Assembly (NCBI GenBank): GCA_024400495.1 | Contig: JAKSMR010000001.1 | Span: forward strand, 62,001 to 126,000 | DNA: 64,000 nt | Direction of reading: 5' to 3' | From: Bacteroidales bacterium | Lineage (GTDB): Bacteria; Bacteroidota; Bacteroidia; Bacteroidales; P3 | In this document: one piece after another, positions 36,352 to 45,258 of the stretch | Layout: the number at the start of each line of letters is the position of its first letter | Position numbering within the stretch: position 1 is the first letter of the stretch | Made by a program: the position numbers and the translations under genes | Notes under the pieces: model-generated | What the model saw: the letters and a program-made list of their open reading frames with translations, nothing else | What the model was told of the DNA's origin: nothing | The model's database searches: none

Positions 36352-37722
36352 TTATTTGCTCATCTCGGTAAAATACTGATAGAAATAGGGGATGGTCTCG
36401 ATACCCTTGTAGAAATTGTAGAGAGGGTAGTTCTCGTTGGGAGCATGGATGTCGTCGCTTCCGAGGCCGAAGCCCATGAGGATGGACTTGATGCCGAGGA
36501 TTCTCTCGAAGCCGGCAACGATAGGGATGCTTCCGCCGCTACGGGTGGGGATGGGACGCTTGCCGAAGGTCTCCTGCATGGCTTTCTCAGCAGCCTTGTA
36601 GGCGGTCATCTCGAGAGGAGCCACATAAGCGGCGCCACCATGGCTGGGGGTCACCTTCACTCTTACGCAGTCGGGAGCAGCAGCCTCGAAATAGTTCTTG
36701 AAGAGCTCGCTGATCTTCTCGTAGTCCTGATTTGCAACCAGACGGGTGCTGATCTTGGCGTAGGCCTTGGAGGGAAGGACGGTCTTGGAGCCTTCGCCGG
36801 TATGGCCACCCCAGATGCCGCAGATATCGAGGCAGGGACGGATGCCCGTACGTTCTTTGGTGGTGAATCCCTTTTCGCCGTGCACGTTCTTGATGTCGAG
36901 CTCTTTCTTGTAAGCCTCCTCGTTGAAAGGAGCCTGGGCCATGAGGGCGCGCTCTTCGTCGGAGATGACGAGAACGTCGTCATAGAAGCCGGGGATAGTG
37001 ATGTGTCCGTTCTCGTCGTGGAGGTCGGCAATCATCTTGCAGAGGATGTTGATGGGGTTGGCGACTGCGCCACCAAAAATGCCGCTATGGAGGTCGTGGT
37101 TTGCTCCTGTAACCTCAACATCCCAATAGCAGAGGCCGCGGAGACCGCTGGTGATAGAAGGAACATCCTGAGCAATCATAGAGGTGTCGCTAACGAGGAT
37201 GACGTCGGCCTTGAGGAGCTCTTTGTGCTCTTCGCAGAAGCCGTAGAGGCTACCGGAGCCGATCTCTTCTTCGCCCTCAAGCATGAATTTCACGTTGCAA
37301 GGAAGCTGGTTGGTCTTAACCATGAACTCGAAAGCTTTGGCGTGCATGAAGCTCTGGCCTTTGTCGTCGTCGGCGCCACGGGCCCAGATCTTGCCGTCGA
37401 TCACTTCGGGTTCAAAAGGTTTTGTGCGCCATTCGGCCAGAGGCTCGACGGGCATCACATCATAGTGGCCGTATACCAGTACGGTAGGCTTAGAGGGATC
37501 GATAGTCTTTTCTCCATATACAACGGGGTTCCCGGCCGAAGGCATGACTTCTGCTTTGTCGACTCCTGCGGCAAGGAGGAATTCTTTCCATTTGTTGGCG
37601 CAACGGACCATATCGTCCTTGTGTTCGCTTTCGGCGCTGATGGAAGGGATGCGGATCAGTTCAAAAAGTTCGTCGAGGAAACGCTGTTTGTTCTCTTCGA
37701 TGTAGTTCTTAACGTCTTTCAT
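36352..37722 (-). CDS. M20-family metallo-dipeptidase
   Basis: 456 residues, di-zinc M20 fold. The first zinc ligand region is VYGHYDVMPVEP, then RGADDDKGQSFMH with the bridging Asp, the catalytic GEEEIGSGS, and LVSDTSMIA. The dimerisation 'lid' domain occupies about 190-320. The architecture matches the CNDP/DapE-ArgE-related dipeptidases (PepV/CPG2 type) that cut cytosolic dipeptides. Monocistronic. Confidence 0.92.
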   Translation of the reverse strand: MKDVKNYIEENKQRFLDELFELIRIPSISAESEHKDDMVRCANKWKEFLLAAGVDKAEVMPSAGNPVVYGEKTIDPSKPTVLVYGHYDVMPVEPLAEWRTKPFEPEVIDGKIWARGADDDKGQSFMHAKAFEFMVKTNQLPCNVKFMLEGEEEIGSGSLYGFCEEHKELLKADVILVSDTSMIAQDVPSITSGLRGLCYWDVEVTGANHDLHSGIFGGAVANPINILCKMIADLHDENGHITIPGFYDDVLVISDEERALMAQAPFNEEAYKKELDIKNVHGEKGFTTKERTGIRPCLDICGIWGGHTGEGSKTVLPSKAYAKISTRLVANQDYEKISELFKNYFEAAAPDCVRVKVTPSHGGAAYVAPLEMTAYKAAEKAMQETFGKRPIPTRSGGSIPIVAGFERILGIKSILMGFGLGSDDIHAPNENYPLYNFYKGIETIPYFYQYFTEMSK

Positions 37723-37881
37723 GGGTGTGTATCTGTTTGATTTTAATAACTTAGTAATGGTGATAGGGCGTATGTAGACTGAGCCATCACGGGATGCAAA
37801 GATAATAATTCTTTTTGAAATAAATCTATGCTTTTTGAAAAATCACTAGAAATAGTGATTATAATATATCTATAATAGTTG

Positions 37882-37889
37882 TATCTTTG
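37882..37889 (+). promoter_or_regulatory. Promoter -7 box of the FeoB-like gene
   Basis: TATCTTTG, 22 bp before the ATG at 37911. It also shows that the earlier in-frame start at 37887 lies inside the promoter and is not used. Confidence 0.7.
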
Positions 37890-37910
37890 CAATTGGAAAT
37901 CGCATTGTTC

Positions 37911-39995
37911 ATGGATACGGAATACAACAATAATACAAACAATATCATAAAGATAGCGGTTGTCGGAAATCAAGGCTCCGGCCGCACAACCCTCTGTCAG
38001 AAGGCTGTGGAGATGTCGGTAAAATCGGCATCGGCGGCCGCCTATCGTCTCCAATGGGAGGAAGTTGAGGATCTCGATGCTCTTGGTCAGCTGCAGCCCG
38101 ATGTTGTGGTAAATGTGGTGAATGCTGTAGATGTCGAATATAGCTTGTTGACTACCGCCCGCCTCATCGAACGTCATCTCAAACTGGTGATGGCCCTCAA
38201 CCACTACGACGAACTTCTGGCTAGCGACCACAATCTCGATTACAAGACTCTGGGTTCCCTCATGGGCTTCCATGTTGTCCCTACCGATGCTATTACCGGT
38301 CTCGGTTTCGCGGAACTTCAGGAACGTATCGTCGCCGCTTTTGAGAATCAGGAAGATGCCACTCGTCATGTCCATGTGAAATATAGCAAGGAGATAGAGT
38401 CGGCAATCAAAGAGACCGTTGGCGAGTTGGTCAGGACAAAGAACCTCAGTCCCCATTGTTCCAAGCGCCATCTTGCTGTCCAGCTGTTGGAAGACCCGCG
38501 CAAGGCTATGCTCCAGTTCAAAGATGCCGAGAACTATTACAGGTTGCTCGAAGTGGCTGAGACCCAACGACGGATCCTTCTCCGCGACTTTCACGAAGAT
38601 CCTGCCGTTCTCATCCAAAAGGCCAAGAATGGTTTTGTGGCAGGAGCCTTGAACGAGACACTCAAGCATAGTGAGAAGGATACCGACCATACGTTGACGC
38701 AGAAGATAGACTCGGTCCTCACCTCCAAGTGGCTGGGATTCCCTATCCTCATAGGTGTCCTCTATCTTATGTTCCAATGCACCTTTGCTCTTGGTGCCTA
38801 TCCTCAGAGCTGGATCGCTTCGGGTGTCAACGAGCTTTGCCTCTGGATAAAGAGCTCTGTGGCAGATGGATGGTTTTCGTCTCTTTGTGTCGATGGTGTG
38901 GTTCAGGGCGTAGGGGCTGTGGTCTCCTTCCTGCCTAATATCATCATCATGTTCTTCTTCCTCTCCATGCTGGAAGATAGCGGCTATATGTCCCGAGCAG
39001 CCTTCCTGATGGACAAGATCATGCATCGCATCGGTCTTCATGGCCGCTCTTTTATCCCTATGCTTATCGGCTTCGGATGCAATGTCCCCGCCATCATGGC
39101 TGCTCGCGAGATCGACAACTGGAAGGATCGTGCGCTCACCATGCTCATGATACCCTTTATGAGTTGTTCGGCCCGACTGCCAGTATATCTCCTTTTTGTT
39201 AGCGTTTTCTTCGAGGTGAAATATCGGGCTATCGTTATTTTGTCTCTTTATATCATAGGAATCCTGCTCTCGGTCCTGTTTGCGATAGTGATGAAGCGTA
39301 CGCGATGGTTCCGTCAGAAGAACTCCGATTTCGTGAGCGAGTTGCCTCCCTACCGCAGGCCTACGCTCCGCAATACCGGACGTCATATCTGGGAGCGTTG
39401 TTGGGACTATCTGCAGAAGATAGCCTCTGTCATCCTTTGGGCTTCCATCATCATCTGGGCGTTGGAATATTTCCCCCGCAACAAGGAGCTTATAGCACCT
39501 ATTGAAGAACAGATTGTTATGGTTCGGAACGACGATTCTGTTATCGAGGAAGCCCGCACGCTACGGGTTCGTGAGCTGCAGAAGGAATGTATCTATGTCC
39601 AGAACGAGAACTCATACCTGGCTAAAATCGGCCGTTTTGTCGAGCCGGTCACGAAACCATTGGGATTCGACTGGAGGATGAACGTATGCCTTATCACCGG
39701 TCTGCCCGCCAAAGAGGCCATCGTCAGCACGATAGGTATCCTCTATCATGTCGATGTCGAAGGCGACGGCACAATGACCACAGCCGAAGTGATGCGGTCC
39801 ACCTCCAACTTCTCGCCCCTTCTTGCCTTCAGTTTCATGCTCTTTGTGGCGCTCTATTTCCCTTGTGTCGCCACCATGGGGGCACTCAAACGCGAGATAG
39901 GGTGGCGTTGGGCAGCCTTCTCCCTCGTCACCTCCATGAGTCTGGCTTGGTTGGTTTCGTTCCTTATCTTCCAGATCGGAGCCTTGGTTATCTGA
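37911..39995 (+). CDS. FeoB-like ferrous iron permease with eroded GTPase domain
   Basis: 694 residues. The membrane half is canonical FeoB: two Gate-type blocks with GFGCNVPAIMAAREID (about 387-402) and PFMSCSARLPVYLLF (about 414-428), and GLPAKEAIVSTIG near the end. The N-terminal G domain is not canonical. The P-loop reads GNQGSGRT (19-26) with Arg in place of the invariant Lys. Only about 35 residues separate it from PDVVVNVVNA (about 70 in normal FeoB), so switch I/G2 and the DxPG G3 motif are missing. G4 reads NHYD. It has no FeoA domain, unlike many Bacteroidota FeoB. It may transport Fe2+ or another cation without GTP gating; see findings. Confidence 0.85.
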   Translation: MDTEYNNNTNNIIKIAVVGNQGSGRTTLCQKAVEMSVKSASAAAYRLQWEEVEDLDALGQLQPDVVVNVVNAVDVEYSLLTTARLIERHLKLVMALNHYDELLASDHNLDYKTLGSLMGFHVVPTDAITGLGFAELQERIVAAFENQEDATRHVHVKYSKEIESAIKETVGELVRTKNLSPHCSKRHLAVQLLEDPRKAMLQFKDAENYYRLLEVAETQRRILLRDFHEDPAVLIQKAKNGFVAGALNETLKHSEKDTDHTLTQKIDSVLTSKWLGFPILIGVLYLMFQCTFALGAYPQSWIASGVNELCLWIKSSVADGWFSSLCVDGVVQGVGAVVSFLPNIIIMFFFLSMLEDSGYMSRAAFLMDKIMHRIGLHGRSFIPMLIGFGCNVPAIMAAREIDNWKDRALTMLMIPFMSCSARLPVYLLFVSVFFEVKYRAIVILSLYIIGILLSVLFAIVMKRTRWFRQKNSDFVSELPPYRRPTLRNTGRHIWERCWDYLQKIASVILWASIIIWALEYFPRNKELIAPIEEQIVMVRNDDSVIEEARTLRVRELQKECIYVQNENSYLAKIGRFVEPVTKPLGFDWRMNVCLITGLPAKEAIVSTIGILYHVDVEGDGTMTTAEVMRSTSNFSPLLAFSFMLFVALYFPCVATMGALKREIGWRWAAFSLVTSMSLAWLVSFLIFQIGALVI

Positions 39996-40478
39996 TCAGC
40001 GAAGCATGAAGAAAAGCAAGTGGCTCTTCAGAAGTGGATAGTGGCTTGCTAAAGAGTCTGACGCGCACCTAGAGCATAGGCGCAGCATATCACTAGCATA
40101 TCAAATTCGATATGCTACCCTATTGAAAATGATATGCTAATGATATGCTAAACATATATTATAGATATACCTTTTAACCGGCGGATCTATCTCGACCGGC
40201 TCGCAACAGGATGCTGCCAATCAGTCAGCCGAGGCAAGTATGTGTAGAGTAATCGACTAACAGAGCAACCAGATGTTTTTTTCTGTTACAGGCGGTCTTT
40301 CCAAGCGAAAGGTCGCTTGTTTGGTATCGGGCTTCCAACCTTTTCTGCTGTTGTAAAGTGCAATCGTTTGCTTTGTTTCGGAGAATTGTTTCTGGTGGTA
40401 TAATAATTAATATATTTTTCCGTTATTATAGGCGACTTCCTTTGTATACGATTATCCTGAAAAAAATAGAGCACATCA
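39996..40478. repeat. Spacer with GATATGCTA direct and inverted copies
   Basis: About 480 bp without a gene. Between 40085 and 40150: GCATATC (40085), TAGCATATC (40094-40102), then the inverse GATATGCTA at 40109-40117, 40131-40139 and 40142-40150. Neighbouring direct copies are spaced about 11 bp. At about 40308 an AAGCG/CGCTT hairpin is seen. No other structure. Confidence 0.7.
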
Positions 40479-40976
40479 ATGAATGTATTGGATATTATTA
40501 TGGCCGTGCCGCTCTGCTATTTCATATGGAAGGGCTATCGGAGAGGTGTTATCTTTGAGATCGCTTCCTTGGCGGGTCTGGTCCTAGGTGTATTCGCAGC
40601 CATACGCTTCTCGAAGATGGTGGCAGTATGGGTTGGCTTGAAGGGTGACTCCACGATGCTGGTGGCGTTTTTCATCACCTTTGTGGCAGTGGTCATCCTC
40701 TCGTTGCTTGCCGGCAAGGTGGTGGAGGGTTTTGTGAAGCTGGTAAGAGTCGGTTTCCTCAACAACCTGCTTGGCTCTGTCGCCGGCTTGCTCAAATGCG
40801 TGTGCATCCTTAGCGTCCTGCTTTATTATGTCACCATCTTGGATTTCAACCAGGTCGTCCTCACGCAGGAGTTGAAGACCGAATCGGCCTTCTATAAACC
40901 GGTAAACAAAGTTGGTAACCACCTGATCGGTGGTCTGAAACATTATGTCAGCGAGCATCGCAACGAAAAGGTTTGA
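40479..40976 (+). CDS. CvpA-family membrane protein
   Basis: 165 residues, four membrane helices; the N-terminal signature is MNVLDIIMAVPLCYFIWKGY followed by RGVIFEIASLAGLVLGVFAA. CvpA was named for colicin V production in E. coli; its wider role concerns envelope homeostasis and is not settled. No partner gene nearby. Confidence 0.85.
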   Translation: MNVLDIIMAVPLCYFIWKGYRRGVIFEIASLAGLVLGVFAAIRFSKMVAVWVGLKGDSTMLVAFFITFVAVVILSLLAGKVVEGFVKLVRVGFLNNLLGSVAGLLKCVCILSVLLYYVTILDFNQVVLTQELKTESAFYKPVNKVGNHLIGGLKHYVSEHRNEKV

Positions 40977-41024
40977 TCGACAGTTGTCGCACCCCCCCAA
41001 AAAAAATATTTTTATTTTAAAAAT

Positions 41025-41483
41025 GGTAACCTCTAAAAATTAACTTATTGACAATAAAATAAATATCTTGAATTTTCGTTATTATATTTTCTCAAAAATC
41101 TAATATACAATTTCTGCCGTTTAGAACAAATAACCCGTTTGGGAGTCAATTAAACAGAAGGCTTCAATAAAAAAAGATGTTATATAACTTACTGATATTC
41201 ACCCCCCCCACAAAATCCAATAAGAGAAATGTAAAAAAGCGTTGACAGATTAAAGAAAATGTGTAACTTTGCAAACTGAAATTAGGCGCAAAGTGACTAA
41301 CGACTAAAACGGAGAGCCCGAGGGCTTGCCTTCGAGGCCGTAGTGAAAAGTCGTCACGACCAAAGGGAGTAAACTAGGTTGGCTCCACTTTGTCCAAGTG
41401 TAGCAGTTGGCTCCACTTTGGTCGCCGACCACAGTTCACCACCGAACGCCTACGAACAAAATGTTTAATTTTTAGAGCCTACC
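41025..41483. mobile_element. Terminal-inverted-repeat element, copy A (459 bp), with outward promoter
   Basis: Left end GGTAACCTCTAAAAATTAA and right end TTAATTTTTAGAGCCTACC are inverted repeats (17 of 19 match). The first 276 bp match copy B (43898-44173) with only four differences. Copy A has about 126 bp extra before the right end, with a duplicated TTGGCTCCACTTTG and small hairpins. No transposase is encoded, as in a MITE. It contains a perfect Bacteroidota promoter pointing right. Confidence 0.7.
41242..41271 (+). promoter_or_regulatory. Consensus promoter inside element copy A
   Basis: TTG at 41242-41244, 19 bp, TAACTTTG at 41264-41271. The predicted leader to the barrel gene ATG (41496) is about 220 nt and can fold (AGCCCGAGGGCT and GTCGTCACGACC hairpins). 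Confidence 0.8.
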
Positions 41484-41495
41484 ACAAAAACAATC

Positions 41496-43778
41496 ATGAA
41501 GAAACTATCTTTGGCCTTTATTATTTGTGCTTCGAATTATATTTTATTTGCGCAAAATAACATCACAGGCCGTTTGGCGGACAATAGCGGACAGCCTATT
41601 GCCTTTGCCAACGTGGTGTTGAAAGCCATCGCGAATGACAGTCTTGTTAAAGGTACGACCACCGGAGAGGACGGCTCTTTCTGTCTTGCTTGCCAAGAGG
41701 GTACCTACAACCTTGTGGCCTCGTATGTGGGTTATGAGAGGTTGTCCGTGCGTTGCGGCGCAGGCGACGACCTCGGCACGCTGACAATGAACGCCAAGCA
41801 GCTGGAGACCGTCACCATCACCGCCAGCCGCACCACAGAGAGCGTCGACCGCTTCGTGGTGCTGCCAAAACAGGAAGAGGTGCAGGCAGCTGGACGCACG
41901 TTGGTGCTGCTCGACATGCTGGGCCTGCCAGGCCTGAGGGTGGATGTGGCATTGCAGAGCATCACTGTTGACGGTGGCCTGGCCATTCTGCAAATCAACG
42001 GCAAGGAGGTACCCGTGGCACGATTGGCCAACCTCAAGGCCGAGCAAATCAAGCGCGTGGAATACTCCAATAACCCCGGCACCCGCTACCTCGACCGCGG
42101 CGCGTCGGGCATCATCAACATCATATTGAAAGAGCGCGAGGACGGCGGCAGCGTCGTGGCGAAAGCGGAGTCTGCTTTGACCACGGGTTTTGTCAATGGG
42201 TACTTGTTGGGCAGTTACCACAAGGGCAAAAGTGAGTTCGCATTGGAATACACCCTTGGCTACCGCAACTACGACAGCGTACCCTACGAGCTGGAAGACA
42301 GCTACCTCGATGCCGCCCGCACCGTCACGCGCAGCCAGCGCACAAACATGCCATTCTGGTATATTCAGCACACGCTCAACGCCGAGTATACCTACCAGCA
42401 CGACGACAGCACGATGTTCGTGGCTTCCATACAGGACGACTTCTTCACCAAGACGCTCGATGCCACAGGGTCAATGACCGAAACAGACAATGGCACTACC
42501 ACCAATCAGTCGATGCAACAACACAACTATTCAACGGAAAATCTTCCCAAACTCGACCTGTTCTACACGCACAAAATGCCGCATGGGCAGAAAGTGGAAC
42601 TGAACGTGGTGGGCGAGTATGCCACCGACCGCTATGACAACACACTGTCCTACACCAATGGCACCTACGCCACCACCGTCCTTGGCCACGGCTACGCCCT
42701 CAGCGGCGAGGGTGCCTACCGCAAGCAATTCGCCAAGGTGGAATTGCGCACAGGCTTGCAATACCAACACAATTTCGCCGAGAACGAGTACACACTCTAT
42801 GGAGTCAAAACCACAATGACCAAAAACAACGCCTATCTCTACGCCGAGGTGCAAGGCATGATTGGACAGAAAGTCGGCTACTCCGTCGGTACGGGGGCAA
42901 AGTTGCTCAACGTTACCGACGGCACCAGCGACCAGCAGTATATAAGGAACCTCAGCACCGCCCGTCTGCAGTGGCGCATCAGCCCCCAGTGGTCGCTCAC
43001 AGCCACCTCGCAGCTCACGCCCACCTTGCCGTCGCTTTCCGCACTCGCGCCCGTCTTCCAGCAGACCGACGACGTGGAGGGTCAGCAGGGCAATCCGAGT
43101 TTAAAACCCAGCGATCAGCTTTCCAACCAGCTGATGTTGCGCTACGTTCACCCCCAAGGATGGTATGCTGTTGCAACTGCCGGAGCCATGCATCAGTTCC
43201 ACCCCATCGTCTCAACCTACACCTACGACCCCGCGCGCGACCTTTTCGTCCTCACCTCGCAGAACGCAGACCTATGGCAATGCCTCTATGCCAATGGTCA
43301 GGTAGGAGTGCAGGGGCTGTGGAAATGCCTCAACCTCTCGCTCACTGGCATGTACCTCCACTACAATTCCGGGGGTGCCGACTTTTCCCACACAAGGGAT
43401 AACTTTACCGCCGCTGCCAACGCCCAGTTCTATTGGAAGAGCCTTGTGGCAGGGGCGAACTTCACGATTCTGCCACAGTGGACGCTCTACGGCGAGAACT
43501 ATTCAGTAAGCGAAATGGCGCAGAGTCTCTATGTTCAGTACCGATGGAAGAGTCTCACGGCCATGCTGATGTGGCATTGTCCATTCAACCCGAAAGGCTA
43601 CCGCTACGAGACAGAAGGCCTCAGCGCCGTCCATCCCTACCGTCACATACATTGGACCGCCAACAACGGCAACATGCTCGTCCTCGGCCTCACCTGGCAG
43701 ATGGACTTCGGCAAGCAGTACCGCAAAGGCGAGAAGACCCTCCAAAACGGCGGTTACGACAACGGTATGGTAAAATAA
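41496..43778 (+). CDS. TonB-dependent-receptor-like outer-membrane beta-barrel protein
   Basis: 760 residues. Signal peptide (about 1-19, ending FAQ), a carboxypeptidase-regulatory-like beta-sandwich (about 22-95, ITGRLADNSGQPIAFANVVL), a plug domain (about 100-215, with YLDRGASGIINIILKE), and a barrel of about 545 residues. This is the 'outer membrane beta-barrel family' form without a clear SusC signature. A truncated HlyD-type gene follows 8 bp later, which suggests that the barrel served as the outer-membrane part of a peptide or bacteriocin exporter operon (inference). It is bracketed by two copies of one repeat element. Confidence 0.82.
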   Translation: MKKLSLAFIICASNYILFAQNNITGRLADNSGQPIAFANVVLKAIANDSLVKGTTTGEDGSFCLACQEGTYNLVASYVGYERLSVRCGAGDDLGTLTMNAKQLETVTITASRTTESVDRFVVLPKQEEVQAAGRTLVLLDMLGLPGLRVDVALQSITVDGGLAILQINGKEVPVARLANLKAEQIKRVEYSNNPGTRYLDRGASGIINIILKEREDGGSVVAKAESALTTGFVNGYLLGSYHKGKSEFALEYTLGYRNYDSVPYELEDSYLDAARTVTRSQRTNMPFWYIQHTLNAEYTYQHDDSTMFVASIQDDFFTKTLDATGSMTETDNGTTTNQSMQQHNYSTENLPKLDLFYTHKMPHGQKVELNVVGEYATDRYDNTLSYTNGTYATTVLGHGYALSGEGAYRKQFAKVELRTGLQYQHNFAENEYTLYGVKTTMTKNNAYLYAEVQGMIGQKVGYSVGTGAKLLNVTDGTSDQQYIRNLSTARLQWRISPQWSLTATSQLTPTLPSLSALAPVFQQTDDVEGQQGNPSLKPSDQLSNQLMLRYVHPQGWYAVATAGAMHQFHPIVSTYTYDPARDLFVLTSQNADLWQCLYANGQVGVQGLWKCLNLSLTGMYLHYNSGGADFSHTRDNFTAAANAQFYWKSLVAGANFTILPQWTLYGENYSVSEMAQSLYVQYRWKSLTAMLMWHCPFNPKGYRYETEGLSAVHPYRHIHWTANNGNMLVLGLTWQMDFGKQYRKGEKTLQNGGYDNGMVK

Positions 43779-43786
43779 TCACACAA

Positions 43787-43924
43787 ATGGAAATATCCAG
43801 AACACAGCTACGGAGCGAAGAAATACAAGAAATTTTAGGGAAAACGCCTAAAAGCATTGTGCGATGGGGTATAACTGTCATATCCTTTATTATTATTGGT
43901 AACCTCCAAAAATTAACTTATTGA
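43787..43924 (+). pseudogene. HlyD-family membrane fusion protein, truncated after 37 codons
   Basis: MEISRTQLRSEEIQEILGKT and PKSIVRWGITVISFIIIG are the cytoplasmic N-terminus and single membrane helix of a Bacteroidota HlyD-type secretion protein (normally about 400 residues). At codon 38 (43898) the sequence turns into the left end of repeat-element copy B, adding seven junk residues before a stop. The rest of the gene and the ABC transporter that usually follows are absent. Confidence 0.75.
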
Positions 43925-44230
43925 CAATAAAATAAATATCTTGAATTTTCGTTATTGTATTTTCTCAAAAATCCAATATACAATTTCTGCCGTTTAGAAC
44001 AAATAACCCGTTTGGGAGTCAATTAAACAGAAGGCTTCAATAAAAAAAGATGTTATATAACTTACTGATATTCACCCCCCCCACAAAATCCAATAAGAGA
44101 AATGTAAAAAAGCGTTGACAGATTAAAGAAAATGTGTAACTTTGCAAACTGAAATTAGGCGCAAAGTGGCTAAACTAGGCTCACCACCGAGCACCTAAGA
44201 ACAAAATGTTTAATTTTTAGAGCCTACCAA
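43898..44230. mobile_element. Terminal-inverted-repeat element, copy B (333 bp), with outward promoter
   Basis: Same ends as copy A (GGTAACCTCCAAAAATTAA and TTAATTTTTAGAGCCTACC). It truncates the hlyD-like gene on its left; its right end is 14 bp from the dus start codon. The internal promoter (TTG 44115-44117, 19 bp, TAACTTTG 44137-44144) should drive dus. Confidence 0.7.
44115..44144 (+). promoter_or_regulatory. Consensus promoter inside element copy B, serving dus
   Basis: Identical to the promoter in copy A: TTG, 19 bp, TAACTTTG. About 100 bp upstream of the dus ATG, with no other promoter between. Confidence 0.8.
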
Positions 44231-44244
44231 ATCTTAATTAGCAG

Positions 44245-45174
44245 ATGATCATCTTGGCCCCCATGCAAGGACTGACGGAACTCTTGTTCCGCAAGGCTTA
44301 TGAGTCTGTCTTCCCTGGAGCGATAGACTTGGCTGTGAGTCCGTTCCTGTCTCTCACCCACGGCAACCTCAAGGGGGCGTTGTGCAAGATAGAGGATGTG
44401 TTGCCCGAGCTCAACGAAGGCTCCATCCCTGTCGTTCCTCAGATCCTTGGCAAAGAGCCGAAAGAGTTTGTCGAGCTGGCAAACCGCTTGCATGAGATAG
44501 GCTATTCCGAGGTGAACTGGAATATCGGCTGCCCCGTGCGACGTGTGGCGGCAAAGCACAGAGGCTCAGGCATTCTTCCTTATCCCGACGAGGTTCGCGA
44601 GGTGCTGGACTATGTGGTGCCCCGCATGGCGTCCCGTCTGTCGGTAAAGATGCGTCTCGGCTTCTATTCCGAGCGCGAGATCTTCGACCTTGTGCCCATC
44701 CTGAACGACTATCCGTTGAAGAATGTCACTATCCATCCCCGTACCGGAAAACAGCAATATGGAGGTGTTGTGGACAAAGACACTTTTGCCGAGGTTCTGC
44801 CGCTCATCAACCACGAGGTGATCTATAACGGAGACATCTGTAGGGTGGAGGACTACCGCGAAATCCAGCGCCGCTTTCCGCAGATCAAGAGTTCGATGAT
44901 TGGTAGAGGTGTTCTTTATAACCCTCTGCTTCCCTTGCAGATAAAATGTGTTAGTTGTAGTGATACAAAAGCTCTGGAATTTGTTGCCGTGCTGGTCTGT
45001 TCCCTCTTGGATGCGCCCTTGTCGGAGCAAGCGAAAATCCGCAAGATCAAAGAGTACTGGTGTCTGCAGTTCAAGAGCCTGGGCATTACCGAGCAGCAAC
45101 GCTACGAGGTGCTCCATGCACAAAGTCTCTACGAGGTTCTGGAAGTCCTTCGCAAGTTCGAGGTCGAAGTGTAG
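44245..45174 (+). CDS. tRNA-dihydrouridine synthase
   Basis: 309 residues. FMN-dependent TIM barrel that reduces uridines in tRNA. Start MIILAPMQGLTELLFRKAY (APM.G.T signature); catalytic Cys96 in NWNIGCPVRRVAAKHRGSG; FMN phosphate region VIYNGDICRVEDY and MIGRGVLYNP. The PVRRV form and short C-terminus resemble DusC, but DusA/B/C cannot be separated safely by eye. Its promoter lies in repeat element B. Confidence 0.9.
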   Translation: MIILAPMQGLTELLFRKAYESVFPGAIDLAVSPFLSLTHGNLKGALCKIEDVLPELNEGSIPVVPQILGKEPKEFVELANRLHEIGYSEVNWNIGCPVRRVAAKHRGSGILPYPDEVREVLDYVVPRMASRLSVKMRLGFYSEREIFDLVPILNDYPLKNVTIHPRTGKQQYGGVVDKDTFAEVLPLINHEVIYNGDICRVEDYREIQRRFPQIKSSMIGRGVLYNPLLPLQIKCVSCSDTKALEFVAVLVCSLLDAPLSEQAKIRKIKEYWCLQFKSLGITEQQRYEVLHAQSLYEVLEVLRKFEVEV

Positions 45175-45258
45175 CCTCGCGTTAGCGGGAGCCATCCATA
45201 AAGTCCGGCTCTTGAGTCTTACAGATTCAAGAGGGTAGGGGAGTCTTCTTTCCTTCCA

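Noticed and set aside
41025..44230. Composite transposon with insertion-sequence ends
   Set aside because: The flanking repeats encode no transposase and are only 333-459 bp, so they fit transposase-less elements rather than insertion sequences. Mobility of the whole segment is not shown.
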